Assembly (NCBI RefSeq): GCF_011009555.1
Contig: NZ_QXHD01000004.1
Coordinates: 3,903,859 to 3,967,858, forward strand
Origin: Adonisia turfae CCMR0081
GTDB taxonomy: Bacteria > Cyanobacteriota > Cyanobacteriia > Phormidesmidales > Phormidesmidaceae
Direction: 5' to 3'
DNA: 64,000 bases
Shown: one piece after another, positions 1-9,071 of the stretch
Layout of the letters: each line of letters starts with the position of its first letter
How positions within the stretch are numbered: position 1 is the first letter of the stretch
Program-made: the position numbers and the translations under genes
Notes under the pieces: model-generated
What the model saw: the letters and a program-made list of their open reading frames with translations, nothing else
The model's database searches: none
What the model was told of the DNA's origin: nothing

Positions 1-138
1 GGCGTCTGTCATCATCGGAGTGACCGTTTGCCATGGATCAGACGGCGTGGCGCTCCCATCAGGAATCTGATAGTCACCCAGCTCAGCACAATTGATGTCG
101 GGCATAGGCATTGAATTCAAGGCCTTATCAAGGGTCAT
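1..138 (-). CDS. Hypothetical protein, N-terminal part only (runs off the window)
   Basis: An open frame on the minus strand starts with ATG at 138 and stays open for 46 codons to the window edge, beginning MTLDKALNSMPMPDIN. No signal peptide or motif is visible in this stretch. It is called because the frame is uninterrupted, begins with ATG, and lies head-on to a palindromic site at 215-228 that could be its operator. There is no strong ribosome binding site, so the start is uncertain. I do not recognise the family. Confidence 0.4.
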   Translation of the reverse strand, partial: MTLDKALNSMPMPDINCAELGDYQIPDGSATPSDPWQTVTPMMTDA

Positions 139-214
139 TAGGGATGTAACACATAAACAAGATTAAAACTTTACCAAGCATGGACTTTAGCTACCCTGAG
201 GTATATAGTTAAGG

Positions 215-228
215 ATGTAACATTACAT
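215..228. promoter_or_regulatory. Palindromic operator-like site ATGTAA-CA-TTACAT
   Basis: Perfect 6-bp arms separated by 2 bp, lying in the gap between two minus-strand genes, about 77 bp upstream of the partial gene ending at 138. A second ATGTAAC half-site occurs at 144-150. The shape suits a dimeric repressor; no regulator can be named. Confidence 0.3.
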
Positions 229-270
229 CAACCCAAAAGCCCATATGAATAGCATTTGGAGGGGTTTAGG

Positions 271-642
271 TTATGCCTCAGCCTCATTATCAGATGCATT
301 GGCAGGCTTGCCAGGCTCACCCGTTACTCTGGGCGTTTTTCCGTAGAGCCTGTCTAGGACACGCTTAACCGATATGCGCTGCCATTCTTTACCCCGCTTA
401 GTCTTATAGCCCTGGGTATTCATCCAGTTAGCAATTTGCTGTAGCGATTTTCCAGACTTATGGTGACGACGTATCAGCTCAATGATTTGCTGTTCTTTTT
501 CATCGGCCACTAAATTGCCATCGACCGTTTTTTCTCCAAATGGAGGCGAACCGTAGCCAGCATATCCTCCCTGGGCTGCTTTACTACGTCTTCCTAATTC
601 TAGTCTTTCCCAAATGGGGTTCTTTTGAGCGTCGGTAGACAT
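271..642 (-). CDS. Serine-recombinase C-terminal domain fragment
   Basis: The protein of about 123 residues matches the Recombinase (PF07508-type) region of large serine recombinases: a PPFGEKTVDGNLVADEKEQ stretch, then IIELIRRHHKSGKSLQQIA, then GYKTKRGKEWQRISVKRVLD. This is the typical 'expand the genotype, ATP-free DNA-contact' module that follows the resolvase domain. The resolvase domain with its nucleophilic serine is absent and no upstream frame supplies it, so the protein cannot recombine DNA alone. Such short stand-alone copies are common in cyanobacteria and may be remnants or accessory proteins. The frame can be extended to a GTG at 687; ATG 642 is preferred because the similarity begins just after it. 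Confidence 0.6.
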   Translation of the reverse strand: MSTDAQKNPIWERLELGRRSKAAQGGYAGYGSPPFGEKTVDGNLVADEKEQQIIELIRRHHKSGKSLQQIANWMNTQGYKTKRGKEWQRISVKRVLDRLYGKTPRVTGEPGKPANASDNEAEA

Positions 643-813
643 AGGAACTATGAACGGATGGTAATAAGTATGGAACCCAAATGGCACCCAGTACTCCTAG
701 CATATCGGTGTTTGGGATGCGGTTCTGCTAGTAGCCTAACAAACTTAATCGTGGCTAGGCCTACTTCCGCAGGGGAAAAGCAGCTGTATTTTTTGTAGAG
801 AGGAGAATAATTG

Positions 814-1110
814 ATGGCGACGTATAAGGTGACACTAATTGGCGAAGATGGTGCACAGCAAGTTATTGACGTGCCTGACGATCAATACATTGTTGATGCA
901 GCTGAAGAGCAAGGCATTGATTTACCGGTTTCTTGCCGTTCTGGTGCTTGTTCTACCTGCGCTGGCAAACTAGTTGCTGGCAGCATAGATCAATCAGATC
1001 AGTCATTTCTGGAAGATGAACAAATTGAAGCCGGATTTGTTCTAACTTGCGTAGCCTATCCCCAGTCTGATTGCACCATTCAAACCCACCAAGAAGACAA
1101 CCTTGAATAA
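814..1110 (+). CDS. Plant-type [2Fe-2S] ferredoxin
   Basis: A 98-residue soluble electron carrier. The cluster ligands are visible as C-x4-C-x2-C-x29-C ([10 protein letters not shown], then LTC near residue 85), the signature of photosynthetic ferredoxins that take electrons from photosystem I. The start is ATG 814 (the TTG just before it is out-competed) because AGAGAGGAG ends 8 bp upstream. Length is normal for the family. Cyanobacteria carry several paralogues; whether this is the main PetF or a minor one cannot be decided from sequence alone. The next gene, a small Cys-pair protein, lies 60 bp downstream and may be cotranscribed. Confidence 0.95.
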   Translation: MATYKVTLIGEDGAQQVIDVPDDQYIVDAAEEQGIDLPVSCRSGACSTCAGKLVAGSIDQSDQSFLEDEQIEAGFVLTCVAYPQSDCTIQTHQEDNLE

Positions 1111-1170
1111 AACTGTTGATGATTCATATAAGAACTAGCAACGCCTAATTTATATGATGGGCCAATCGCC

Positions 1171-1395
1171 ATGCCGGAATTTACACCCTTTTCCTCTCAA
1201 CAAGTTCATTGTCCATATTGCGGAGCCATTGCTGATCGCTACTTTTTAGACCTTAGTCAGTTATCTGAACAGGTAGCACAGCGATGTGCAGCTGATGACT
1301 TTGTGACGCGAACTGTTTGTGACCATTGCGATTATTTAATGGTGCTCTGCACCAAGAGTGATGCAGTCCTCGAGGCCTACATAGCAGGCTTTTAA
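1171..1395 (+). CDS. Small zinc-ribbon-like protein (two CxxC knuckles)
   Basis: A 74-residue protein with CPYC near residue 14 and CDHC near residue 50, plus two more cysteines. Two CxxC pairs about 35 residues apart are what a zinc ribbon or rubredoxin-like fold needs. Proteins of this type often follow ferredoxin genes in cyanobacteria and are usually annotated as hypothetical. No catalytic motif or signal peptide is seen, so it is probably cytoplasmic. It sits 60 bp after the ferredoxin gene on the same strand, which suggests a link to the iron-sulfur or redox machinery, but the function is unknown. Confidence 0.7.
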   Translation: MPEFTPFSSQQVHCPYCGAIADRYFLDLSQLSEQVAQRCAADDFVTRTVCDHCDYLMVLCTKSDAVLEAYIAGF

Positions 1396-1473
1396 AACAT
1401 CAGACGTTTTGCCCAACGCCTATCCATAGAAGCTTTTTAAGCTTTTTATTTGTAGATCAGGAGATTTGCGACA

Positions 1474-1935
1474 ATGATGGCAGCAAGAGAAATCATGACC
1501 CAGGATGTGGTCTCCATTAGCGGCTCAGCGACAGTGGCTGAAGCTGTTGCCTTGATGAAAGAAAAGGGACTACGAGCACTGATTGTAGATCGTCGCAACG
1601 AAGACGATCCCTATGGCATGGTGACAGAAACTGACATCGTGTACAAAGTAGCCGCCCATGGCCATGACCCTAAAGAAATGCGGGTTTATCAGATTATGAC
1701 CAAGCCCTGCATTGTAGTGACACCAGAGCTGGGGGTAGAATATGTAGCGCGTTTGTTTGCCAATACTAAAATTCGTCGTGCTCCCGTAGTTCAGGGCCGT
1801 CTACTCGGCGTCATTTCAATTTCAGACATTTTACGCAAGAGCGACTTTGTCGAAAAACCAAAGAAGGATTTCTATGGAAATGATGCCTACATGGATAATC
1901 CAGAAGTTCTGCAACAGCGGGAATATGATGTTTAG
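1474..1935 (+). CDS. Tandem CBS-domain protein
   Basis: A 153-residue protein made almost entirely of a CBS pair (Bateman module): first CBS about residues 5-60 (REIMTQDVVSISGSATVAEA), second about 72-128 (QIMTKPCIVV through VVQGRLLGVISISDIL). CBS pairs bind adenosine nucleotides and act as energy sensors. The next gene downstream is a close paralogue that adds a CP12 tail; this copy ends instead in a short acidic tail (KKDFYGNDAYMDNPEVLQ). Two adjacent ATGs (1474, 1477) could start translation. A hairpin at 2061-2090 ends the transcript or separates it from the paralogue. Confidence 0.9.
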   Translation: MMAAREIMTQDVVSISGSATVAEAVALMKEKGLRALIVDRRNEDDPYGMVTETDIVYKVAAHGHDPKEMRVYQIMTKPCIVVTPELGVEYVARLFANTKIRRAPVVQGRLLGVISISDILRKSDFVEKPKKDFYGNDAYMDNPEVLQQREYDV

Positions 1936-2060
1936 GCATCAGGCTAAAGATATCAGGTACGGAATAAACGTTAGGGCCTGCCCCTAAAATTCAGCCTATG
2001 CTTATAAACTTGAAGCTAGGGCCTAGGGCTTGAATTACCAATTAATTAAAGTCAGACGCA

Positions 2061-2090
2061 AGAGATTCTCCCAAACTGAGAATCTCTTTT
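2061..2090 (+). terminator. Rho-independent terminator between the two CBS genes
   Basis: A 10-bp perfect stem (AGAGATTCTC / GAGAATCTCT), 7-nt loop, followed by TTT. It stands about 35 bp before the start of the CBS-CP12 gene, so it could end the first CBS transcript or act as an attenuator for the second. Confidence 0.65.
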
Positions 2091-2124
2091 ACTTATCTTC
2101 TTTTTGACGAGGAACAGAGCAATC

Positions 2125-2673
2125 ATGATGCAGGCAAAAGATATTATGACCGCTGATGTAATTACCATTAGTGGTTCGGCCACCGTTGCTGAAGCAGTTG
2201 AACTGATGAAAAACAAAGGATTGCGCGCATTGATCGTAGACCGGAGAAATGAAGACGATCCCTACGGCATGGTGACGGAAACCGATATCGTCTATAAGGT
2301 AGCGGCCTACGGTCACAATCCTAAAGAAATGAGGGTGTTTGAGATTATGACTAAGCCTTGCATTGTCGTACCACCAGATCTGGGTGTGGAGTACGTAGCC
2401 CGCTTGTTTACCAATACTAAGATCCGTCGGGCTCCAGTTGTTCAGGGACGTCTGATGGGCATTATCTCAGTGTCAGACATCCTCTGTAAAAGTGACTTTG
2501 TAGAGAAACCTAAGCGACTATTCATTGAAGATGAAATTGATGTCGCCCGTCAAGAAGCGCGCAAAGTGTGTGAGGACCAGGGTGCCACATCCCCTGCCTG
2601 TGCTGCTGCTTGGGATGTAGTCGAAGAACTACAGGCAACGGCAGCCCATCAAAGAGCGACTAAAAAAAGCTAA
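2125..2673 (+). CDS. CBS-CP12 fusion protein
   Basis: A 182-residue protein. Residues 1-130 form a CBS pair nearly identical to the preceding gene product. Residues about 137-182 match the C-terminal half of CP12, the intrinsically disordered redox switch that docks GAPDH and phosphoribulokinase: a cysteine pair at about 149 and 159 (CEDQGATSPAC) followed by AAAWDVVEELQATAAHQRA. CBS-CP12 fusions are known in cyanobacteria and are thought to link adenylate status to Calvin-cycle control; here that role is inferred from domain content. The reading frame extends up to a TTG at 2104, but ATG 2125 (or 2128) matches the start of the paralogue and has AGGA upstream. Confidence 0.9.
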   Translation: MMQAKDIMTADVITISGSATVAEAVELMKNKGLRALIVDRRNEDDPYGMVTETDIVYKVAAYGHNPKEMRVFEIMTKPCIVVPPDLGVEYVARLFTNTKIRRAPVVQGRLMGIISVSDILCKSDFVEKPKRLFIEDEIDVARQEARKVCEDQGATSPACAAAWDVVEELQATAAHQRATKKS

Positions 2674-2714
2674 CGTTCGTTCGGACTAATCGATAGCAAC
2701 CGTAAAGATTAAAA

Positions 2715-2750
2715 CCCTCTGTTCTGTCTTGGTCAAGACAGAACAGAGGG
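2715..2750. terminator. 16-bp perfect hairpin after the CBS-CP12 gene
   Basis: CCCTCTGTTCTGTCTT pairs perfectly with AAGACAGAACAGAGGG around a GGTC loop, 42 bp after the stop codon. No T-run follows on the plus strand, but AAAA precedes it, so the T-run is on the minus strand. The position after an operon argues for termination or mRNA 3'-end protection. Confidence 0.6.
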
Positions 2751-4248
2751 TAACTCCCTGCACTTTAAAGTTCAGGAACGTGTCAGCTAATAAAGTGACG
2801 GATTTGACCCAACTTAAAGCGAATCGTCCAAGGGTGATAGTTCTGGACTGAAGGAACCTCAGTTTTTAAATGGCTAAATGTAGGCTAATGGGACACTTTA
2901 GACGGACTCCAGACATAGGTGATTGGGATGCGATCGCGCATTACATCAATTCATTAAGCCACTCAGCTCCCTATCATACTTTAGTCTAGGGCTCTACACA
3001 GGTCACTAGCCACACCATGACCAAAGACTTCATTTATTAATTCATCACCCACACAATAGATACCCGATGGATAATGTCCACGTTTCCTAACTATATAAAC
3101 TATATAATGTCTACGTTTCCTAACGATGTAGATATTCCAGATTAAGATATTGTCAGAGCTGTAGGGTCTCTCAAGCAGCTTAAACTCTTCAAATCCCAGA
3201 ATTTAGATCAGGACATTTTTTTCATACCCAGACGACAATCTTGCAATACAAAAAGTATTGATAAATCTACTTTGGTCTACAGGCAAACGACTGGTCTGGT
3301 AGAATACTGTATTAAGAACGGAACATCTGCATCTATTTAGAACGGATCATCTACATCGTCTAGAAGTGCACATCGGCTAACCTGTTAGCATCTGTCAAGT
3401 AGCAAAGCAGGTTTATCTACCACATCAAACACTTCTAGAGAAAACTAGCTACAACATCAGACCATCTAGGCATGGAATAATAAAACCAGTGTCTTTTGAT
3501 ACCCAAACATACTCGGCATCTGAACAAGTAATGATACGTCTCGAGGCATGAAAGATCTCTTATATTTCTCATATAAAAATATAACCGAGATTTCCCTAAA
3601 ACAACAACCTTTGAATAAGCTTTGGCTGAGACAGCCTAAATGCACAATGCATTGCTAGATTGTTATTGGTCAAATTTTAAGGTATGGGACCTTAGCAGGT
3701 ACATGAATGGGACAGTTCTTGCCTGAAGTTCAATATATATGTTGTTCACGACAATACATTGCTATGGTTAATGCCTGATCTTGGCCATTAATACAAAGCA
3801 ATCGCACTTTATAACATCACTAGAAGTCCATCCAAAACCAGTACTAAAGTTTCGACCTAGATTGCCGGAGAAACGACTTCAAACAGTGAATAATTCTTTG
3901 TATCGATTGTGTTTCCCTTTGCTTCAAGCCAAAAAATCACATAGGAGTAGATGTATAAAATCTATTTCTAGACTAAATATTAACCTCAAAAAGAATGGGT
4001 TTCAAGGTATGTCTTAAGATTTCAGCAAAATCAATGATTTTTGGGATTCTTAGGAACTTTTTAAACCTATTTTCAATCGATAATCGATTTACCAATAGAT
4101 TCTTCGAACTTTATTCGAATGCTTAAAAATCCTCTGACGTTTGAGAGTTTTTAGCTTTAACGAATTCACATTGTCTCGATTTTTTGATTTGACATTAGGT
4201 AATAGCTAATGAATTGAGGCCTACGGGAATTGTAAGGACATGAACTTT
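2751..4248. other. 1.5-kb intergenic region without a convincing gene
   Basis: AT-rich, with many stops in all frames. The longest plus-strand frame (3781-4017, TTG start, 78 codons) has no recognisable motif and no ribosome binding site. Inside is a direct repeat of about 20 bp with 33-bp spacing (TAATGTCCACGTTTCCTAAC at 3072-3091 and a one-base variant at 3105-3124). A long 5' untranslated region of the taxis operon may lie at the right end. Confidence 0.5.
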
Positions 4249-5532
4249 ATGAAAAGCTTGCAAAAGTCAAGACTCACAAATACCACCAAAACCATCCGTA
4301 GCTTTCAACCTCTGGTTTTGCTAGCAAGCTTCGTTCATACCTATGGAAGCGGATGCTTAGAAGTTGATGCAAAATCAATGTCGTGGTGGATTTATTTCAA
4401 AGACGGCAAACTTAACTATGCATCCTATGCATCAGATAAAAGCCTTGCATATACATTAAAGTGGCTCAAGCTTAAATTAGCTGCTATGAGTCAAAAAGCA
4501 TTTGCCTGGCTTGAGGAAAATTCTGAAGAGTTACTAAATATAGAACCTGAGAATACTCAATCAATCCAATATTTTGACTACCAAATCATTTGCTATCTAA
4601 TCGACCAAAAATATCTCGAATTATGGCAGGCCCAAGAACTGATAGAACAGCTGACAAGAGAAGCCATTGAGTCGTTCCTATCTCTGTCAGGGGGAGCCGT
4701 CAGAATTGAAAGAGAACTTTTTGAAATCCCAATATTTACCAGGCTTGATCCTAAGGCAACCATTGAAGATTGCCAGGCACGTATCAAAACTTGGAAACTA
4801 CTACGTCCCTTAATTACATCTCCACATCAGAGACCTTATATTGTCAGTCAGGATACTTTCTTTAACACTAACAATTCAGATTCTATTTCCCCCAGATTAA
4901 AAAGTAAGTTAGGCAACATTTTACGGGGATATAGCATTCGTCATATCGCAGCTATCTTGCAGCAAGATGAACTGGATGTTGCTAAGTTTTTGCATCCCTA
5001 CATTGAGAATCAATCAATCCTACTACGGGCACCGGAATCTCCATTTGATCGACTAACAGGGCTAGAAAAACCACTAGCAAAAAAGGCCCAAGGCATAGAT
5101 CCAATCAAAGGGATAAATTCAAATAGAAGCCCTTATTTATCATCAAACTCCCATAAAAAACAAAAATCTCGCCCTGTAATTGCCTGTGTTGATGACAGCC
5201 CAAATACATTAGACCAGATCGAACGTTTTTTAGGTGAAGAAAACTTCTCTGTCTTTAAATTTATTGAGCCCATTAAAGCCACATTTCAACTAAAACGGCT
5301 GAAGCCAGATATTATTTTGTTAGACCTAACAATGCCAACAATTAGTGGATATGAATTATGTAGAATGCTGAGACGTCTTCCCGGATTTGAAGATATACCT
5401 GTTGTAATGGTAACAGGCAAGAAAGGGATTATCAATAAGACAAGAGCTAAATTAGTAGGTGCTACCGATTATTTGGAGAAACCTTTTAATAGAGCTAGTT
5501 TGCTAGATGTGATATCTAGAAACCTGTCTTAA
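4249..5532 (+). CDS. PatA/PixG-like response regulator (PATAN-REC)
   Basis: First gene of the taxis operon, about 427 residues. The N-terminal part (SFQPLVLLASFVHTYGSGCL onward) is a DUF4388/PATAN-type domain, followed by a variable middle, and the C-terminal 120 residues are a CheY-like receiver (VIACVDDSPNTLDQ, phospho-acceptor Asp about 359 in LLDLTMP, Lys in YLEKPF). In cyanobacteria this architecture lies at the head of pix/pil/tax clusters and is proposed to relay the signal to type IV pili. ATG 4249 is preferred over ATG 4240 because AAGGA at 4234-4238 is too close to the latter. A gap of 116 bp separates it from the CheY gene. Confidence 0.9.
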   Translation: MKSLQKSRLTNTTKTIRSFQPLVLLASFVHTYGSGCLEVDAKSMSWWIYFKDGKLNYASYASDKSLAYTLKWLKLKLAAMSQKAFAWLEENSEELLNIEPENTQSIQYFDYQIICYLIDQKYLELWQAQELIEQLTREAIESFLSLSGGAVRIERELFEIPIFTRLDPKATIEDCQARIKTWKLLRPLITSPHQRPYIVSQDTFFNTNNSDSISPRLKSKLGNILRGYSIRHIAAILQQDELDVAKFLHPYIENQSILLRAPESPFDRLTGLEKPLAKKAQGIDPIKGINSNRSPYLSSNSHKKQKSRPVIACVDDSPNTLDQIERFLGEENFSVFKFIEPIKATFQLKRLKPDIILLDLTMPTISGYELCRMLRRLPGFEDIPVVMVTGKKGIINKTRAKLVGATDYLEKPFNRASLLDVISRNLS

Positions 5533-5648
5533 AAGATATCTAAAATAGTCAGTTTTATTTACATATAATTTCTGACTATTTGAATATGTCTTTGATGGAT
5601 TGATTTTCCCAAACAACATTCAAACAACAGCTTTTGAGGTGAACTAAC

Positions 5649-6014
5649 GTGACTAAGATCTTAGTTGTCGATGACTCTATCAACGAATTGGAACTTATCA
5701 GCAATTATCTGAGGAAAGGTGGATACACAGTCATCGTAGCCACTGATGCAAAAGAAGCGTTGAGTAAGGCCATTGAGCATCAGCCAAATGTGATCGTGAC
5801 TGACTTGGTGATGCCAGGTATGAACGGCCTAGAAATGTGTCGTAATCTCAAGAAAAATCCGGTAACTCAGAAGGTGCCAATCGTAGCGTGCACCTCAAAA
5901 TCAGGTGAGATTGATCGTCTCTGGGCCATGAAACAGGGAGTCAATGTCTATGTGACAAAACCCTTTACTGAAGATCAGCTTGTTAACGCCGTTCGATACA
6001 GTCTAAGTCAATGA
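5649..6014 (+). CDS. CheY-like response regulator (PixH/PilH type)
   Basis: A single receiver domain of 121 residues: acidic pocket D9-D10, phospho-acceptor D52 (VTDLVMPGMNG), switch T82, and K104 (YVTKPF). There is no output domain, so it acts by docking to a partner such as a pilus motor protein. The start is GTG 5649 with GAGGTGA 6 bp upstream. Its stop overlaps the ATG of the next gene (ATGA), which implies translational coupling to the CheW gene. Confidence 0.95.
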   Translation: MTKILVVDDSINELELISNYLRKGGYTVIVATDAKEALSKAIEHQPNVIVTDLVMPGMNGLEMCRNLKKNPVTQKVPIVACTSKSGEIDRLWAMKQGVNVYVTKPFTEDQLVNAVRYSLSQ

Positions 6015-6559
6015 AGTCATCTGTTCTTGCCCATCGACAAATTCAATCTGAGGCAACGTCTGGTGCGGCCTGCTTGAGTTTTCAGCTGAATGAACAAACT
6101 CCTGCTCTGTTCTCAATGAAGCAGGTGCAGGAGGTGATTGTTCTTCCAGCAAAGCAGATTACGCCTATGCCAAATATGCCCCCCTGTGTGCTGGGGTTAT
6201 CCACTAGGCGGAGTCGAGTGATGTGGCTAGTGGATTTGGCCCATATGCTGCTATCTACTCCATTACCGTCCAATACTCGTAGTTATAACGTTGTGATTAT
6301 CCGGGTAGCTCAAAGAGCACAGCAACAAAATATGCTTGTCTCGACAGCTCATAACCAGGCGCTCTTGGGTTTGATTGTCCCTACTATGAAGGGAGTTATC
6401 CGCTTTTCACTAGATTTAATTCAAACACCCAAAGGGCATTTTGCGCCAAGCATCGCCCCTTGTCTGCGTGGTTGTTTATTACAGCAAGATGAGATGTTAC
6501 TGGTTCTGGATGCTGAAGCCATTGCCCGTTCTCCCATCTTGCAAAGTGCTTGGGGTTAA
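6011..6559 (+). CDS. CheW-like coupling protein (PixI type)
   Basis: A 182-residue CheW-domain protein (FQLNEQTPALFSMKQVQEVI, then LGLSTRRSRVMWLVDLA and a C-terminal VLDAEAIA strand) that bridges the chemoreceptor and the CheA kinase. Translation is coupled to the CheY gene through a 4-bp overlap. It is somewhat longer than the usual CheW because of an N-terminal extension of about 20 residues. One of two CheW genes in this operon; the other closes it. Confidence 0.88.
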   Translation: MKSSVLAHRQIQSEATSGAACLSFQLNEQTPALFSMKQVQEVIVLPAKQITPMPNMPPCVLGLSTRRSRVMWLVDLAHMLLSTPLPSNTRSYNVVIIRVAQRAQQQNMLVSTAHNQALLGLIVPTMKGVIRFSLDLIQTPKGHFAPSIAPCLRGCLLQQDEMLLVLDAEAIARSPILQSAWG

Positions 6560-6620
6560 TTCTTTAGCGCTTAATTTTCACTGTACCTTCTATCCACTTT
6601 ACATCTAAGCAATTACCACA

Positions 6621-8951
6621 ATGGCCCCTAACACCGAATTTCCGTCCCAATTGGACAACCTCACCGCCGGCAACGGTACTCTGCCTGACAGCATGGACTC
6701 CACTGGCTATTCTCCCGCCGTGACCGCCAATCGTCAGAACGATGAACAGTCTAGGGCTCAGACATCCTCCGCAGGCTTTTGGCAAAAACTGACGCTTAAA
6801 ACAAAGGTGCTGGGCTTGGCCCTCTCGCTGGGAGTGGCTCCGGTACTGGGGGTAGGTGGCCTGGGATATTTGCTAGTGGAGCAACGGGTAACAACCCAGG
6901 TAAATGATACTCGACAAGCAGCAACAGATGACATTGCTAAGTTTACGACAGAGTTTATGGATGGTCGTTTCCAGGACTTGAGAACGTTTTCACAGCTGAG
7001 CACATTTGCTGATCCTAAAGTGCGTGGGGCCATGACTACGGCTGAGAGAAATGCGTATCTCAGACGGATGGTTGAGTCGTCACCAATTTATGACGATATT
7101 GCTGTTGTGGACCTCAACGGCAGTCCGATTGCGGTCAGAGATCCCTCAGTAATTCAAGGCAATGTAAGTCAACTTGACTGGTTCCAGAATGTGATTAGTA
7201 CCCAGGATATTACCTGGGTACAACCAAGAGCGCCTTTGGCGGGTGATCTGGCATTCGTGCTGGTGGGGGCTGCGCCAATTTTTGACACCCAAACAGGGGA
7301 AATGATCTCTATTGTTCGTGTGCGTCTTGACCTCGAGGAACTAAAGCAACGTATCAGTGATTTTACGGCTCAACAGTCTGAGGTGGGGCTAATCGACGCT
7401 AATGAAGAAATCTTTCTGACTAACACGGAAGGCACAGAACTCAACCCAATTCTGGCTAACCTCTCTGATCGGGTGTCCTGGTTGCAGGATAGAGAACCTC
7501 AGATTACGGTTCTAAACGCAGGGAATAATCCTCAGCTAACAGCCTACGCTCCTATTATTAACGGTGATGAAGATCCGCAGCTGAACTGGAGTGTCGTTAG
7601 TTTGGTGGACACGTCCACGGCCTATGTGGCATCACGGCAGCTGTTGAACACGGTGCTTGTGGGTACGGGGATTACGGTGTTGCTGGTGGCTGCGATCGCA
7701 ACCCTGGTGGCCACCCGAGCTACCCTACCGATTTTGCAAATTACCGATTCGGTAAAACGCTTGGGTCAAGGTGACTTTGGCACCCGAATCAACACCCAGG
7801 GCGCAGACGAAATCGCCCAGTTGGGAAGCAATATCAACCTGATGGCATCACAAATTCAAACCCTGCTGGTGAAGCAAGAAGAATCGGTGCAGCAACAAAT
7901 TTCTGCCCAAGCCCAGGTAGAACGCGCTGAAGAAGAACGTAAACGTAACGAGGTTCTACAGCGCGAACTGGTGCAGCTTTTGAACGAGATGGAAGAAGCA
8001 TCTAACGGTAACCTCACGGTACGTACAGAGCTAACAGCGGGTGAAATTGGTATTATCGGTGACGTTTTCAACGCCATTATTGAGAACCTACGTTCAATCG
8101 TTGTCCAGGTGAAACAGGCAACTGGACAGGTAAATTCGTCTATTGATCAGAGTGAAGGTGCGATTCGCGAACTGGCCGATGAAGCCCTGGCTCAGATGGA
8201 CGAAATTACCAACACTCTGAATTCAGTTGAGCAGATGTCTAACTCAATTCAAGAGGTGGCCGACAACGCCCGTCAGGCGGCACAGGTAGCACAGGTGGCA
8301 TCCAACGCAGCCCAAGACAGTGGAACTGCCATGGACCGTACGGTAGAAAGTATTCTAGACCTGCGGTCTACGGTGGCAGAAACCGGTAAGAAGGTAAAAC
8401 AGCTGGGTGAATCGTCGCAGCAGATTTCTCAGGTGGTTTCGCTGATTAACGAAATTGCCATGAAGACTAACCTGCTAGCCGTAAACGCCAGTATTGAGGC
8501 GGCCCACGCAGGGGAAGAAGGTCAAGGTTTCGCAGTGGTTGCAAGTGAGGTTGGCCAGCTGGCGGAACAGTCGGCAGCAGCCACCAAAGAGATTGAGCAG
8601 ATTGTGAAAAACATTCAGATGGGTACCCGAGACGTGGTAGAAGCCATGGAACGGGGTACAACCCAGGTGGTAGAAGGTACTCAGCTAGTACAAGAAACTA
8701 AAGAAGGCCTGGGACAGATTGTGGAAGTATCACAGAAAATTGACGAGCTACTACAGTCTATTTCTAAAGCAACCGTTTCACAGGCTGAAACATCCCAGAC
8801 GGTTACTCAGCTTATGCAACAGATTACGCAAGCTTCTAAACGCACATCAGATTCTTCCCGCGCCGTAGCCGGAAGACTACAAAATACGGTAGAAGTTGCC
8901 CGCGAACTGGAATCCGCTGTGGACCAGTTCAAAGTCAAGACAGATATGTAA
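6621..8951 (+). CDS. Methyl-accepting chemotaxis protein with Cache sensor (PilJ/PixJ position)
   Basis: A 776-residue chemoreceptor. TM1 about 62-86, an extracytoplasmic double-Cache-like sensor about 90-338 (MVESSPIYDDIAVVDLNGSP, LDWFQNVI, GEMISIVRVRLDLEEL), TM2 about 341-365, HAMP about 365-420, a second HAMP-like segment about 455-505, then the MA signalling domain with hairpin tip about 610-660 (EIAMKTNLLAVNASIEAAHA). It should form arrays with CheA and the two CheW proteins. PixJ phototaxis receptors carry GAF chromophore domains; none is present here, so the input is more likely a small periplasmic ligand than light. No CheR or CheB gene is nearby. Confidence 0.93.
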   Translation: MAPNTEFPSQLDNLTAGNGTLPDSMDSTGYSPAVTANRQNDEQSRAQTSSAGFWQKLTLKTKVLGLALSLGVAPVLGVGGLGYLLVEQRVTTQVNDTRQAATDDIAKFTTEFMDGRFQDLRTFSQLSTFADPKVRGAMTTAERNAYLRRMVESSPIYDDIAVVDLNGSPIAVRDPSVIQGNVSQLDWFQNVISTQDITWVQPRAPLAGDLAFVLVGAAPIFDTQTGEMISIVRVRLDLEELKQRISDFTAQQSEVGLIDANEEIFLTNTEGTELNPILANLSDRVSWLQDREPQITVLNAGNNPQLTAYAPIINGDEDPQLNWSVVSLVDTSTAYVASRQLLNTVLVGTGITVLLVAAIATLVATRATLPILQITDSVKRLGQGDFGTRINTQGADEIAQLGSNINLMASQIQTLLVKQEESVQQQISAQAQVERAEEERKRNEVLQRELVQLLNEMEEASNGNLTVRTELTAGEIGIIGDVFNAIIENLRSIVVQVKQATGQVNSSIDQSEGAIRELADEALAQMDEITNTLNSVEQMSNSIQEVADNARQAAQVAQVASNAAQDSGTAMDRTVESILDLRSTVAETGKKVKQLGESSQQISQVVSLINEIAMKTNLLAVNASIEAAHAGEEGQGFAVVASEVGQLAEQSAAATKEIEQIVKNIQMGTRDVVEAMERGTTQVVEGTQLVQETKEGLGQIVEVSQKIDELLQSISKATVSQAETSQTVTQLMQQITQASKRTSDSSRAVAGRLQNTVEVARELESAVDQFKVKTDM

Positions 8952-9071
8952 TCAACCGTCGCTGGTTTCAGAGTATGGCTTAGGCTGCTTTCCTTCCTCT
9001 CTGGGACCAGCAACACGACAGTAGACATCTCTTCTATATCAAAAATTATTCTGCTCTATTAAATTAAAGCC

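Noticed and set aside
3781..4017. 78-codon frame in the gap before the taxis operon
   Set aside because: TTG start, no ribosome binding site, no recognisable motif, and codon use like the non-coding surroundings.
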